A stretch of DNA of 64,000 nt. It comes from Agrobacterium vitis (GTDB lineage: Bacteria; Pseudomonadota; Alphaproteobacteria; Rhizobiales; Rhizobiaceae). The DNA is taken from assembly GCF_014926405.1 (NCBI RefSeq), contig NZ_JACXXJ020000003.1, positions 248,001-312,000 of the forward strand, given 5' to 3'. Under the pieces are notes generated by a model. It ran no database searches, was not told the origin of the DNA, and saw only the letters and a list, made by a program, of their open reading frames with translations. Positions 55,754 to 64,000 of the stretch are shown here, piece after piece. Position numbers and translations under genes: made by a program. Position 1 is the stretch's first letter. The number at the start of each line of letters is the position of its first letter.

Positions 55754-56037
55754 GGCGACGGCACCTCGCCGGTCTTCGGTGCGACCGGTCGATCGGTTGC
55801 GAAGAAGCGGCGGCGATTTTCCGCCCAGGCCTTGTGGCAGGCAGCATCATCGGCCGCGGCCATGCCAAGGTCGCGGCAGCGCGAGAGCCCGGTGTTGACG
55901 GGCTCGCCGCCCGGACGCCCGATACTGGGGACTTTCGCATCGGTTGCGTCTTCATCTTGCAGGGCAACGATTGCGGCGGTCAGCCCTGCACCAAATGCGA
56001 AGACGGCAAGTATCCGGGCGGCGATCTTCAGGTCCAT
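55750..56037 (-). CDS. trbK: TrbK-like small entry-exclusion/accessory protein
   Basis: A 95-residue protein with an N-terminal membrane or signal segment (ILAVFAFGAGLTAAIVAL). It has two Cys (RCRDLG..., ACHKAW) and ends in FFATDRPVAPKTGEVP. Position between trbJ and trbL, with an overlap to trbL, and the C-R-x-x-G...C-x-x-x-W spacing match the TrbK-alt proteins of alphaproteobacterial trb operons. These are thought to give entry exclusion. Family membership rests mainly on position and motif. Confidence 0.72.
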   Translation of the reverse strand: MDLKIAARILAVFAFGAGLTAAIVALQDEDATDAKVPSIGRPGGEPVNTGLSRCRDLGMAAADDAACHKAWAENRRRFFATDRPVAPKTGEVPSP

Positions 56038-56052
56038 TTGTCTCCGTGCTCC

Positions 56053-56832
56053 TCAATCGTGGAACATGCGGACGCTGGACGGACTGTAGGCCGAGCCGGT
56101 CATGAAGCGGCTGAACTGCTCTCGGGCCTGTTCCTGTGCCGCTGCAGCCCTCGCCTGTTCCAGCGCACTGGCCCTGCCCTGCGCGGCGAGCATGGCGGTC
56201 AGATCAGAGATCTGTTTTGCCTGCACGGCCATGAGCTGGTTGCCGGCTTGGGTCGCCTGCAGCACACCGACTGCCGACTGGCTGGCATCGACCAGTTCGC
56301 TGGTCTGCCGTTGCGTGCCCTCGATATTGTCGACTGCCACGGCTCCTGCCTTGAGCGAATGCTCGAAAGCGGAAACCGATTGCTGCCAGCGCTGTTGCGC
56401 GGCCGAGACCAGCTGCGTTGCCGTTCGGTCTCCAGCGGCAAAATCGCGATAGGTGGCGTTGAATTGCTCGTCGATGTTCTGGACGTCGTAGGCAAGCTGG
56501 TCCGCTTCCCCGAGCAGGTTCTTCATCTCGGAAAAATTGTCCTCGATCTGCGACAGCATCGAGGTCGGCAGGCTGGTGAGGTTCTTCGCCTGATTGATGA
56601 GCATCTGGGCTTCGTTTTGAAGCGATGTGACCTGGTTTTTGATCTGTTCCAGTGCCCGGGCGGCCGAAAGCAGGTTCTGGCTGTAGTTGGTCGGGTCGTA
56701 GACAATCCGCCATGCAAAAGCCGGCGTCCCCAGGAATGGAACAGCGGCGCATGGCAAGACCAGAATGGCTGCGGCGCAGGCGAGTGCGCGGACGCGGCCT
56801 TTGAGGCCAGCACGGACAACGGTAGTCTTCAT
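56053..56832 (-). CDS. trbJ: TrbJ, conjugal transfer protein (VirB5-like)
   Basis: TrbJ (VirB5-like), 259 residues with a signal peptide (ALACAAAILVLPCAAVPFLGTPAFA). The mature part is helical and coiled-coil-rich with YDPTNYSQNLLSAARALEQIKNQVTSLQNEAQMLINQAKNL, the usual TrbJ start. It is probably a pilus or mating-pair protein in the periplasm. It overlaps trbE by four bases and lies 15 bases before trbK. Confidence 0.93.
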   Translation of the reverse strand: MKTTVVRAGLKGRVRALACAAAILVLPCAAVPFLGTPAFAWRIVYDPTNYSQNLLSAARALEQIKNQVTSLQNEAQMLINQAKNLTSLPTSMLSQIEDNFSEMKNLLGEADQLAYDVQNIDEQFNATYRDFAAGDRTATQLVSAAQQRWQQSVSAFEHSLKAGAVAVDNIEGTQRQTSELVDASQSAVGVLQATQAGNQLMAVQAKQISDLTAMLAAQGRASALEQARAAAAQEQAREQFSRFMTGSAYSPSSVRMFHD

Positions 56833-59333
56833 TGGGAAATCTCCTCTTCGGGTGACAGGGGGATGGGATTCGAGCCGCTCGTCTTTTCCGCCGACTGGTC
56901 GATGACGTTGGTTAGGTCGGGAACAAGATCGGAGGCCCAGCGCAGGCCGTTGGCCTCGAGCCAGGCTTCAAGAAAGTAAGGGCGCGCACCGTTGCGGATC
57001 AGTTCATCGATCAGCGCATGGTCGGCCTTGGTGGATGCAGCACAAAGCGTCAGCGCAACGGAGCCAAGGCCAAGCTCGAACAGCCGGTTGCCTCTGCGGC
57101 TCTGGCAGTAATAGTCCCGTTTCGGAGTCGCCCTTGCGATGATCTCGATCTGGCGCGCATTCAAACCGAAGCGTTCATAAATTGAGGTGATCTGCGGCTC
57201 GATGGCCCGCTCGTTGGCGAGAAAGATGCGCGTCGGGCAGCTTTCGACGATCACGGGCGCGATCGGCGAAGCCTCGATGTCGGCGAGCGACTGCGAAGAG
57301 AAGACGACGCTGACATTCTTCTTGCGCAGCGTCTTCAGCCATTCCTTGATTTTCTGGGCAAAGCCGCCGTCGTCCAGCGCCCGCCAGCCCTCGTCGATGA
57401 TCAGCAGGCTCGGCCGACCGTCGAAGCGGGATTCAATCCGGTGGAACAGATAGGAAAGAACGGCGGGCGCCGCTCCCGTGCCGATCAATCCTTCGGTCTC
57501 GAAGGCCTGCACCTGCGCGTCCCCAAGCCATTCCATTTCCGCATCGAGGAGGCGACCATATGGGCCACCGATGCAGTAGGGCCGCAAAGCCTGCTTGAGC
57601 GCAGATGATTGCAGCAGTACCGTCAGGCCGGTGATGGTCCGCTCCACGACCGGCGCGGAAGCCAGGGACGTCAATGCCGTCCAGAGATATTCCTTGATAT
57701 CAGGCGTGACGGTGACACCCTCACGGATCAGGATATCGACAAGCCAGTCGGCAGCCCATGCCCGCTCCGGAGTGTCCTCGATTCCGGCGAGCGGCTGGAG
57801 TGACACGGTATTGAGGAGCGATGTATCGTCGGAGAGCGAACCGCCCAAATCCTGCCAGTCGCCATTCATGGCGAGCGTTGCGGCCCTTATGCTTCCGCCG
57901 AAATCAAAGGCGAAGACCTGGGAGCGGAGATAGCGGCGGAACTGAAGGGCCATCATCGCCAACAGCACGGACTTTCCGGCACCGGTCGGGCCAACGATCA
58001 TGGTGTGGCCGACATCGCCGACATGAAGAGAAAACCGGAACGGCGTCGATCCTTCGGTGCGGGCATAAAACAGCGGTGGCGCGTCGAAATGTTCGTCCTT
58101 CGCCGGACCCGCCCAGACTGCGGACAGCGGAATCATATGGGCGAGGTTCAACGTCGAGATCGGCGGCTGGCGGACATTGGCATAGGTCTGGCCAGGGATA
58201 CTGCCGAGCCATGCTTCGATGGCGTTGACGCTTTCGATGATTGCCGTGAAGTCGCGTGACTGAATGACCTTTTCCGTCAGCCGCAGTTTCTCGTCGGCAA
58301 TCGCCGGATCGGCATCCCAGACAGTGACGGTAGCGGTGACGTAAGCTTCCCCGACCTGATCGGAGCCGAGATCCTGCAGGGCTGCATCGGCATCGGCCGC
58401 CTTGTTGGCGGCATCGCTATCGACCAAGACCGATTGCTCGTTGGTCAGCACTTCCTTGAGGATCGCAGCGATGGATTTGCGTTTGGCGAACCACTGCCGC
58501 CTGATCTTCGTCACCAGCCGTGTCGCGTCGGTCTTGTCGAGCATGATCGCCCGGGTGCTCCACCGATAGGGAAAGGCCAGCCGGTTGAGATCGTCGAGGA
58601 TGCCGGGAAAGGTGACCGTCGGAAACCCGATCACCGTCAGCGTACGCAGATGGAAATCGCCAAGCCTCGGCTCCAGGCCGCCGGCCAAAGGCTGATCGGC
58701 CAGCAACGCGTCAAGGTGGACAGGTGTTTCCGGAATACGGACACGATGGCGTTTGGTGGAAATGGTCGAATGCAGGTAGGTGAGCGTCTCCGCGTCATCC
58801 AGCCATCCGGCTTCCGGAACGAAGCCTTCCACGAGATGGAGGACACGATCCGTCCTGTCGATGAAACTGTTCAGCAGTTCCCATGGATCCACACCGCTTT
58901 TCTCCCGGCCCTCGTAGAGCCAGCTTTCCAGGCGTGAGGCTTCTTCCGCAGGCGGCAGCCACACGAAGGTCAGGAAATAGCTGCTCTCGTAGAGAAGGCC
59001 GGATTCATCGAATTGTTCGCGCCGCTCTATGTCGAGAAGCGCAGATGCGGAATCCGGAAACAGGCTTTCCGGATAGTCGGTGGCAGGGTTCCTCTGGGCT
59101 TCGACGAAGATCGCCCAACCGGAGCCAAGGCGACGCAGCGCGTTGTTAAGCCGTGCCGTGGTCCCCACCAGCTCGGCCGGCGTGGCGCTGTCGAGATCGG
59201 GACCCCGAAACCGCGCTGTGCGCTGGAACGAACCGTCCTTGTTCAGGACGGCGCCCGGTGCGACCAGAGCCGCCCATGGCAGGAAGTCGGAGAGGTGGGA
59301 AGCGCGTTTGCGGTATTCGGCAAGGTTCATCAT
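56829..59333 (-). CDS. trbE: TrbE, conjugal transfer ATPase (VirB4-like)
   Basis: TrbE, the VirB4-like ATPase that powers the mating channel; 834 residues from ATG 59333 (MMNLAEYRKRASHLSDFLPW), chosen over the longer open frame for family agreement and a GAGG site. Walker A GPTGAGKS is at ~448 and Walker B LLIIDEGW at ~648, followed by FSSQSLADI. It is read after trbD (10-base gap). Confidence 0.95.
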   Translation of the reverse strand: MMNLAEYRKRASHLSDFLPWAALVAPGAVLNKDGSFQRTARFRGPDLDSATPAELVGTTARLNNALRRLGSGWAIFVEAQRNPATDYPESLFPDSASALLDIERREQFDESGLLYESSYFLTFVWLPPAEEASRLESWLYEGREKSGVDPWELLNSFIDRTDRVLHLVEGFVPEAGWLDDAETLTYLHSTISTKRHRVRIPETPVHLDALLADQPLAGGLEPRLGDFHLRTLTVIGFPTVTFPGILDDLNRLAFPYRWSTRAIMLDKTDATRLVTKIRRQWFAKRKSIAAILKEVLTNEQSVLVDSDAANKAADADAALQDLGSDQVGEAYVTATVTVWDADPAIADEKLRLTEKVIQSRDFTAIIESVNAIEAWLGSIPGQTYANVRQPPISTLNLAHMIPLSAVWAGPAKDEHFDAPPLFYARTEGSTPFRFSLHVGDVGHTMIVGPTGAGKSVLLAMMALQFRRYLRSQVFAFDFGGSIRAATLAMNGDWQDLGGSLSDDTSLLNTVSLQPLAGIEDTPERAWAADWLVDILIREGVTVTPDIKEYLWTALTSLASAPVVERTITGLTVLLQSSALKQALRPYCIGGPYGRLLDAEMEWLGDAQVQAFETEGLIGTGAAPAVLSYLFHRIESRFDGRPSLLIIDEGWRALDDGGFAQKIKEWLKTLRKKNVSVVFSSQSLADIEASPIAPVIVESCPTRIFLANERAIEPQITSIYERFGLNARQIEIIARATPKRDYYCQSRRGNRLFELGLGSVALTLCAASTKADHALIDELIRNGARPYFLEAWLEANGLRWASDLVPDLTNVIDQSAEKTSGSNPIPLSPEEEISQ

Positions 59334-59343
59334 CGGCAAATCC

Positions 59344-59625
59344 TCACACGCCCATATGCGCCGGATAGCGCAGGTGCCTGCGCCCGACGTCGACGAATTG
59401 CGCATCGCGTTTCGCAGCCCAGACGGCCGCGAAATGGCCGATGGCCCAGATCACCAGCCCGGCGATCCAGAGGCGAAGGCCGAGGCTGACGGCAGCGGCA
59501 AGCGTGCCGTTGGCAATGGCCACGGCACGGGGAGCGCCGCCGAGCAGGATCGGCTCGGCCAGCGACCGATGCACGGTCGCGAAGAAACCGCGCACTTCAT
59601 CTTCTTGCTGGAAACTTGCTCCCAT
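59344..59625 (-). CDS. trbD: TrbD, conjugal transfer membrane protein (VirB3-like)
   Basis: TrbD (VirB3-like), 93 residues from ATG 59625 (MGASFQQEDEVRGF). It has hydrophobic stretches around 37-63 that suit two membrane helices (AIANGTLAAAVSLGLRL; AGLVIWAIGHFAAVW) and the family motif HRSLAEPILLGGAPR. Its ATG overlaps the trbC stop. The frame is open upstream, but that part is antisense-like shadow of trbC and trbB. Confidence 0.9.
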   Translation of the reverse strand: MGASFQQEDEVRGFFATVHRSLAEPILLGGAPRAVAIANGTLAAAVSLGLRLWIAGLVIWAIGHFAAVWAAKRDAQFVDVGRRHLRYPAHMGV

Positions 59626-59969
59626 CAGACCAGCGCTCCGCCGCCGAAGGAAAAGAACGACAGGAAGAAGGAACTGGCGGCGAATGCGATGCTCAACCCG
59701 AAGACGATCTGGATCAGCTTGCGGAAGCCGCCGGACGTGTCGCCGAAGGCGAGCGCTAGGCCGGTGGCGATGATGATGATCACCGCGACGATCTTGGCGA
59801 CCGGCCCTTCGATGGATTCCAGGATCTGCTGCAGCGGCTCCTCCCACGGCATGGACGAACCGGAGGCATGGGCGGGTGCCGCCATCAGCAGCGCGATCGA
59901 GGCAAGCGCCGTCGCGTGGACAAGGCAATTACGAGCACGACGAAGGACAAACGAGACAGACGTATTCAT
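59625..59969 (-). CDS. trbC: TrbC, conjugal pilin (VirB2-like)
   Basis: TrbC/VirB2 family prepilin, 114 residues from ATG 59969. A long signal sequence (HATALASIALLMAAPAHA) is followed by two hydrophobic segments (IVAVIIIIATGLALAFG; FGLSIAFAASSFFLSFFSF) as in VirB2-type pilins. It overlaps the trbB stop and the trbD start. Confidence 0.92.
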   Translation of the reverse strand: MNTSVSFVLRRARNCLVHATALASIALLMAAPAHASGSSMPWEEPLQQILESIEGPVAKIVAVIIIIATGLALAFGDTSGGFRKLIQIVFGLSIAFAASSFFLSFFSFGGGALV

Positions 59970-60970
59970 TGCTGGTCTCCTTTCGGGAGAAGTTGGTGAG
60001 CGGGAGGAGCTTGAGCGTTGAGGGTGCGGTAGTCGCCGGTGACGGGATCGAGCCCGTCGACAAGAGCGATTTCCACAAGGCGGCGGGCAGCGCCACGGCC
60101 GGACAGAACGGCGATGATGTCGATGGTTTCGGCGATAAGCGCGCGGGGAACCGTGACGACGGCTTCCTGCACGAGTTGCTCCAGCCGCCGCAGTGCCCCG
60201 ATCGCCGTATTGGCGTGGATCGTGCCGATGCCACCTGGATGGCCGGTGCCCCACGCTTTCAGGAGGTCAAGGGCTTCCGCGCCGCGCACCTCTCCGACCG
60301 GAATACGGTCCGGCCGCAGACGTAGCGACGACTTCACCAGATCGGAGAGCGAGGCCACGCCATCTTTGGTCCGCAGCGCCACGAGATTAGGGGCGGCACA
60401 TTGCAACTCTCTGGTATCTTCGATCAGCACCACGCGATCGGACGTCTTGGCGACTTCCGCCAGCAGAGCATTGGTGAGTGTCGTCTTGCCGGTGGATGTG
60501 CCGCCGGCGACAAGTATGTTCTTGCGCTTCTCCACCGCCAGCCGAAGCACCTCGGCCTGGCCCTGGGTCATGATGCCGGCGGCGACATAATCGGAAAGCG
60601 TGAAGACAGCGACAGCAGGCTTGCGGATGGCGAACGTCGCTGCGGCAACGACCGGCGGCAGCAATCCCTCGAAGCGTTCGCCGGTTTCCGGCAGTTCGGC
60701 CGAGACGCGTGGTGCGCCGGCGTGTACCTCGGCGCCAACGTGATGCGCAACCAGGCGCACGATGCGCTCGCCATCGGCCGGGATCAGTATGTCGTCTGTT
60801 GCGACAAGACCCTCCTTCAGACGATCGACCCAAAGGCGTCCGTCCGGGTTCAGCATTACTTCGACGACGTAGGGATCCTCGAGATAGGCGGCGATGGCCG
60901 GCCCCAGTGCCGTACGGAGCATGCGCGCGCCGCGTGAAACGGCTTGCCCTTCTTGACGATGATTGACCAT
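59966..60970 (-). CDS. trbB: TrbB, conjugal transfer ATPase (VirB11-like)
   Basis: TrbB, a VirB11-type hexameric secretion ATPase of 334 residues; the ATG at 60970 ([14 protein letters not shown]) is preferred over 61021. Walker [10 protein letters not shown] lies near 157, followed by the Asp box [10 protein letters not shown] and the [15 protein letters not shown] and [12 protein letters not shown] motifs. It opens the trbBCDEJ-K-LFGI run, 250 bases after copG. Confidence 0.95.
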   Translation of the reverse strand: MVNHRQEGQAVSRGARMLRTALGPAIAAYLEDPYVVEVMLNPDGRLWVDRLKEGLVATDDILIPADGERIVRLVAHHVGAEVHAGAPRVSAELPETGERFEGLLPPVVAAATFAIRKPAVAVFTLSDYVAAGIMTQGQAEVLRLAVEKRKNILVAGGTSTGKTTLTNALLAEVAKTSDRVVLIEDTRELQCAAPNLVALRTKDGVASLSDLVKSSLRLRPDRIPVGEVRGAEALDLLKAWGTGHPGGIGTIHANTAIGALRRLEQLVQEAVVTVPRALIAETIDIIAVLSGRGAARRLVEIALVDGLDPVTGDYRTLNAQAPPAHQLLPKGDQQ

Positions 60971-61220
60971 GACGCCCCCGTTCGGGCCATCCGCAAAACG
61001 TCCGGATGGCGACAGGGACAATCAAGAAAGGCACAAATTAGGTGCCGGCAACACTATTCTTTCCGGGATCGTAGGCGCTCGTAGAGGAGCGAAAAAATAC
61101 TTGCTAGGTGCGGGGCAGGCTTGCTCCACTACTTCGGTCATGCGGCCGTGCAGCCAAGTATCGGATAGCCAACGAGACCCAACAAAACTCGGTGGCACAA
61201 AAGCCGCATATCAGCGAAAA
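60971..61220. other. Gap between copG and trbB
   Basis: Two hundred and fifty bases with no gene recognised. It is the largest break in the conjugation operon and may hold a trb promoter, but no convincing motif could be identified. Confidence 0.45.
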
Positions 61221-61658
61221 TCACTGGTTTTCGTGGTCGGCTCGCTCGATATCCTCGGAAATTTCCTGCCTCAGCTTAGGACCCTTCGCGAGCCTGCGCC
61301 CCAACGCGGTGACGAACGCCTCGTAGCGTTCACTCGATTTGGCCCGTGCGGCCTGCGCGGCAGGCTCTGGCAGCGCTGGAGTTGTCGACAACCAGAAGCG
61401 CACAAATACAGCCAACGTCTCGACCGAAATACCGAGGTCGCGCTCCATTCGCGTCATGCGGCGGTCGAGTTGGTCGAGCCGCTTGGTGGTGGCAGCCTCC
61501 TGTCGCTCGGCTCCATCTGGCGACAGGAAGGACGCGATACCCGCTTCGGCGATCAGGGATAGAGATTGATCGCGCCGAGCAGCATACGCAGCGAGCGCCT
61601 TCATGACATCAGGATCAAGATAGACTGAGAGGCGCTGTTTCTTGGGAGCTTTTATCAC
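61221..61658 (-). CDS. CopG-like ribbon-helix-helix protein
   Basis: A 145-residue protein with an N-terminal RHH DNA-binding motif (KQRLSVYLDPDVMKALAAYAARRDQSLS, residues ~7-35) and a helical second half containing a possible coiled coil (TKRLDQLDRRMTRMERDLG). CopG-type genes between traG and trbB are standard in this class of conjugative element, and the protein may regulate the tra/trb genes or assist relaxosome binding. It starts nine bases after traG. Confidence 0.85.
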   Translation of the reverse strand: MIKAPKKQRLSVYLDPDVMKALAAYAARRDQSLSLIAEAGIASFLSPDGAERQEAATTKRLDQLDRRMTRMERDLGISVETLAVFVRFWLSTTPALPEPAAQAARAKSSERYEAFVTALGRRLAKGPKLRQEISEDIERADHENQ

Positions 61659-61667
61659 AATCGTCTC

Positions 61668-63653
61668 CTACAGATCGATCCCATCGCCCGGATCGAGCGA
61701 GGCCTGACGTGCTACTTGGCGCATGGTCTGGTTCATACGGCTGAGGCGGGCGGCGTCCTCCTCCACATCGTCGCGGGGGTCGATCTCGAATTCGTTCTCG
61801 ATCACATCCTTACGCTCGACCGTCCTGGTTCGGCTCAGTTCCGGCTGATGTCGGCGTTCAGAGTCCGTCGGATCGTCGTCCGTCTGCGCTTCTGCCGCGA
61901 CCCGCGTGTCTAATACCGGCGGCTTCGGAGGTTCAATGTTGCTCCAGTCGTCGGCTTGTCCGCTCTTTGGCTTGGTCAGGGTAGGTGGCGTCAGGATTCG
62001 CTCCTGAAGGCGGCTATCCTCGTAGTATCGGGCTTTCTTAGCTCGGATCGGCGGGATGCCGGCGACCATGACGATCTCGTCCGAGGGCGGAAGCTGCATG
62101 ATCTCGCCGGGGGTGAGGAGCTGCCGCGCCGTCTCGGAGCGGGAGACCATCAAATGCCCGAGCCATGGCGAGAGCCGGTGACCGGCATAGTTCTTCATCG
62201 CCTTCATCTCGGTGGCGGTGCCCAGCGCATCGGATACCCGTTTCGCGGTACGTTCGTCATTGGTCGCGAAGCTGACACGGACGTGGCAGTTGTCCAGGAT
62301 CGAGTTGTTCGGACCATAAGCCTTCTCGATCTGGTTCAGCGACTGGGAAATCAGAAACGCCTTGAGGCCATATCCGGCCATAAAGGCGAGCGCACTCTCG
62401 AAGAAGTCGAGGCGGCCGAGTGCCGGAAATTCGTCGAGCATCAGGAGAAGCCGATGGCGGTTGCCTTTCGCTTGCAGGTCTTCGGTCAGGCGGCGTCCGA
62501 CCTGATTGAGGATCAGGCGGATCAGCGGCTTGGTCCGGTTGATGTCGGACGGTGGCACCACGAGGTAGAGCGTAGTCGGATGCTTGCCGCCAACGATGTC
62601 GATGATGCGCCAATCGCAGCGGCGTGTGACTTCGGCGACGATGGGATCGCGATAGAGCCCAAGGAACGACATGGCGGTCGACAGCACGCCGGACCGCTCG
62701 TTGTCGGATTTGTTCAGCAACTCGCGCGCGGCGGACGCGATGACGGGATGCGGCCCGGCCTCGCACAGATGCGCCGTCTTCATCATGGCAGCCAACGTTG
62801 ACTCGATTGGCCGCTTGGGATCAGACAGGAAGGCGCCTACGCCAGCGAGTGTCTTGTCGGCCTCGGCATAGAGAACATGGAGGATCGCTCCAACCAGCAA
62901 CGCGTGACTGGTCTTCTCCCAGTGGTTTCGCTTTTCCAGCGAGCCTTCGGGATCCACGAGAATGTCGGCGATATTCTGTACGTCGCGAACCTCCCATTCC
63001 CCTTTCCGGACTTCCAGCAGCGGATTGTAGGCGGCAGACTTCGCGTTGGTCGGATCGAACAGCAAGACTTGACCATGGCGGGCGCGAAAGCCAGCGGTCA
63101 ACGTCCAGTTCTCGCCCTTGATGTCGTGGACGATCGCCGACCCAGGCCAGGTCAGAAGCGACGGCACGACCAGGCCGACGCCCTTGCCGGACCGGGTCGG
63201 CGCGAAGCACAGCACATGCTCCGGCCCGTCATGGCGAAGGTAATCGCGATCGTGCTTACCGAGCACGACGCCGTCGGGGCCGAGCAAACCGGCCGCTTTG
63301 ATCTCGTCGGGACCTGCCCAGCGGGCGGAGCCGTAGGTTTCGACATTCTTCGCCTCGCGCGCGCGCCAGACGGACATGCCGATCGCAGCGGCAATAGCGA
63401 TGAAGCCCCCGGACGCTGCAATGAAACCACCTTCGATAAAGATTGGCGGTGCGTACGCATCGTAGAAGTACCACCACCAGAAGAAGGCCGGCGGATAGTA
63501 GATCGGCCAGCCCGCCAGTTCGAACCACGGGTCCCCGAGCTGCGGCTGGAATCCCAGCCGCCACGCGGTCCACTGTGTCGCCGCCCAGGTCGTCATGAGG
63601 ACGATCAGGCAGACGGTGATGAGTTGCCCCCAGAGGATCTTGGTCGACGACAT
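61668..63653 (-). CDS. traG: TraG/VirD4-type coupling protein
   Basis: The conjugative coupling ATPase of 661 residues, linking the relaxosome to the T4SS channel. The start is ATG 63653 (MSSTKILWGQLITVCLIVLM) with AAAGGAAC before it. Two N-terminal membrane regions are visible (~9-27 and ~70-90), Walker A APTRSGKGVGLV is near 153 and Walker B LLMLDEFPALG near 404. The C-terminal tail is acidic and variable. It follows the relaxase by 23 bases. Confidence 0.95.
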   Translation of the reverse strand: MSSTKILWGQLITVCLIVLMTTWAATQWTAWRLGFQPQLGDPWFELAGWPIYYPPAFFWWWYFYDAYAPPIFIEGGFIAASGGFIAIAAAIGMSVWRAREAKNVETYGSARWAGPDEIKAAGLLGPDGVVLGKHDRDYLRHDGPEHVLCFAPTRSGKGVGLVVPSLLTWPGSAIVHDIKGENWTLTAGFRARHGQVLLFDPTNAKSAAYNPLLEVRKGEWEVRDVQNIADILVDPEGSLEKRNHWEKTSHALLVGAILHVLYAEADKTLAGVGAFLSDPKRPIESTLAAMMKTAHLCEAGPHPVIASAARELLNKSDNERSGVLSTAMSFLGLYRDPIVAEVTRRCDWRIIDIVGGKHPTTLYLVVPPSDINRTKPLIRLILNQVGRRLTEDLQAKGNRHRLLLMLDEFPALGRLDFFESALAFMAGYGLKAFLISQSLNQIEKAYGPNNSILDNCHVRVSFATNDERTAKRVSDALGTATEMKAMKNYAGHRLSPWLGHLMVSRSETARQLLTPGEIMQLPPSDEIVMVAGIPPIRAKKARYYEDSRLQERILTPPTLTKPKSGQADDWSNIEPPKPPVLDTRVAAEAQTDDDPTDSERRHQPELSRTRTVERKDVIENEFEIDPRDDVEEDAARLSRMNQTMRQVARQASLDPGDGIDL

Positions 63654-63676
63654 GGCTTGTTCCTTTCTTGATTGGA

Positions 63677-64000
63677 TTACATCCCGAGCCCGCGCTTGCG
63701 CCCGAAGCTCCAGTCGACGCCGCCGTCGCCGCGCGAGACGCCGGAGACATGCTGGCCGATTTGCTTTTCGAGGGATGGCGTCCAAGGCACGAGCTGGAAG
63801 CCGAGGCCGTCGTCGATCATGGCAAAGCGGCCGGAGGCGAGCGCAAAGCGCTGTCGATACGTCCCGGCGACATACTCGCCGGTCCCTACCTTGGAGAAGG
63901 GTCGGCCGGTGTCTGTTGCCAGCTTCTGGCCGAGGGCCTCAATCTCGCGTTGCCGCAACGTGTCGATCAGGCCTGGCGAGAAGCTGACGCCGCGCGATTG
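63677..64000 (-). CDS. Relaxase (DUF3363/RlxS-type), C-terminal part
   Basis: The last 107 residues of a larger protein that continues off the right edge. In-frame reading from 64000 gives VSFSPGLIDTLRQREIEALG and ends SRGDGGVDWSFGRKRGLGM. This matches the C-terminus of the DUF3363 (RlxS/TraI-VirD2-like) relaxases found just upstream of traG in Tn4371-like and related integrative conjugative elements. The catalytic N-terminus is not in the window, so activity cannot be judged. Confidence 0.82.
   Translation of the reverse strand, partial: QSRGVSFSPGLIDTLRQREIEALGQKLATDTGRPFSKVGTGEYVAGTYRQRFALASGRFAMIDDGLGFQLVPWTPSLEKQIGQHVSGVSRGDGGVDWSFGRKRGLGM

Noticed and set aside
55834..56979. 381-codon open frame on the plus strand
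   Set aside because: Antisense to trbK, trbJ and the end of trbE, with no recognisable domain; the minus-strand genes have overlaps and family motifs.
60971..61220. oriT in the copG-trbB gap
   Set aside because: No clear inverted repeat with a nick-like motif was seen; the oriT of such elements is usually near the relaxase gene, which is off the right edge.
1..64000. CRISPR array or long tandem repeats
   Set aside because: No regularly spaced direct repeats were seen while reading either strand; a repeat finder would be needed to exclude weak ones.

Overview
The window looks like a Rhizobiaceae-type alphaproteobacterial replicon (Agrobacterium/Allorhizobium/Rhizobium group). The main evidence is a type VI secretion (T6SS) operon in the order tssC-tssC-tagJ-tssE-tssF-tssG-fha-tssK-tssL-tssM-tagF/pppA-ppkA, which matches my recollection of the Agrobacterium 'imp' operon. 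A rhizobial-style amino-acid/TRAP cluster and an alphaproteobacterial trb conjugation module agree with this. Genus and replicon cannot be fixed from the sequence alone.

Layout. (1) 1-16953, plus strand: T6SS structural and regulatory genes, truncated at the left edge inside the first tssC. (2) 17102-18244, minus strand: a Wza-like polysaccharide-export lipoprotein. (3) 18425-24018: a graveyard and breakpoint zone. It holds an alcohol-dehydrogenase fragment, a broken IS3-type element interrupted by an intact-looking IS21-family element (istA/istB), a serine-recombinase C-terminal remnant, a tRNA 3'-half-like sequence, and a broken chemotaxis receptor whose open frame runs into a short-chain dehydrogenase tail. 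(4) 24297-35472, minus strand: a catabolic cluster with a LysR regulator, a DadA-like FAD oxidase, a DctPQM TRAP transporter, hydantoinase/oxoprolinase A and B, a PLP-dependent dehydratase and an aspartate dehydrogenase. (5) 35604-36922: a bestrophin fragment and a small Cys-motif protein. (6) 37199-50877: a phage-defence island. sspA-B-C-D (single-strand DNA phosphorothioation) on the plus strand converges with a five-gene minus-strand operon encoding a degenerate SF2 helicase, a GHKL ATPase, a DUF4297/Cap4-like nuclease, a small three-TM protein and an SspE-like DUF262/DUF1524 effector. (7) 51198-64000, minus strand: a conjugation module, relaxase (partial)-traG-copG-trbBCDEJ-K-LFGI-DUF2274.

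How it fits together. The T6SS operon makes a contractile injection machine with Fha/PpkA/PppA post-translational control. The catabolic cluster appears to import an organic or amino acid and convert it by oxidation, ring or amide hydrolysis, dehydration and imine reduction toward central metabolism. The Ssp genes would place sulfur in one DNA strand, and SspE plus the helicase/GHKL/nuclease set would attack DNA in response to modification status. The trb/traG/relaxase genes next to the defence cargo suggest an integrative conjugative element or conjugative plasmid. The rearranged zone near 18-24 kb, with its recombinase and tRNA remnants, may mark an old integration edge.

The most interesting region is 37-51 kb: an SspABCD-SspE locus that also carries a second putative effector module and an uncharacterised membrane protein.
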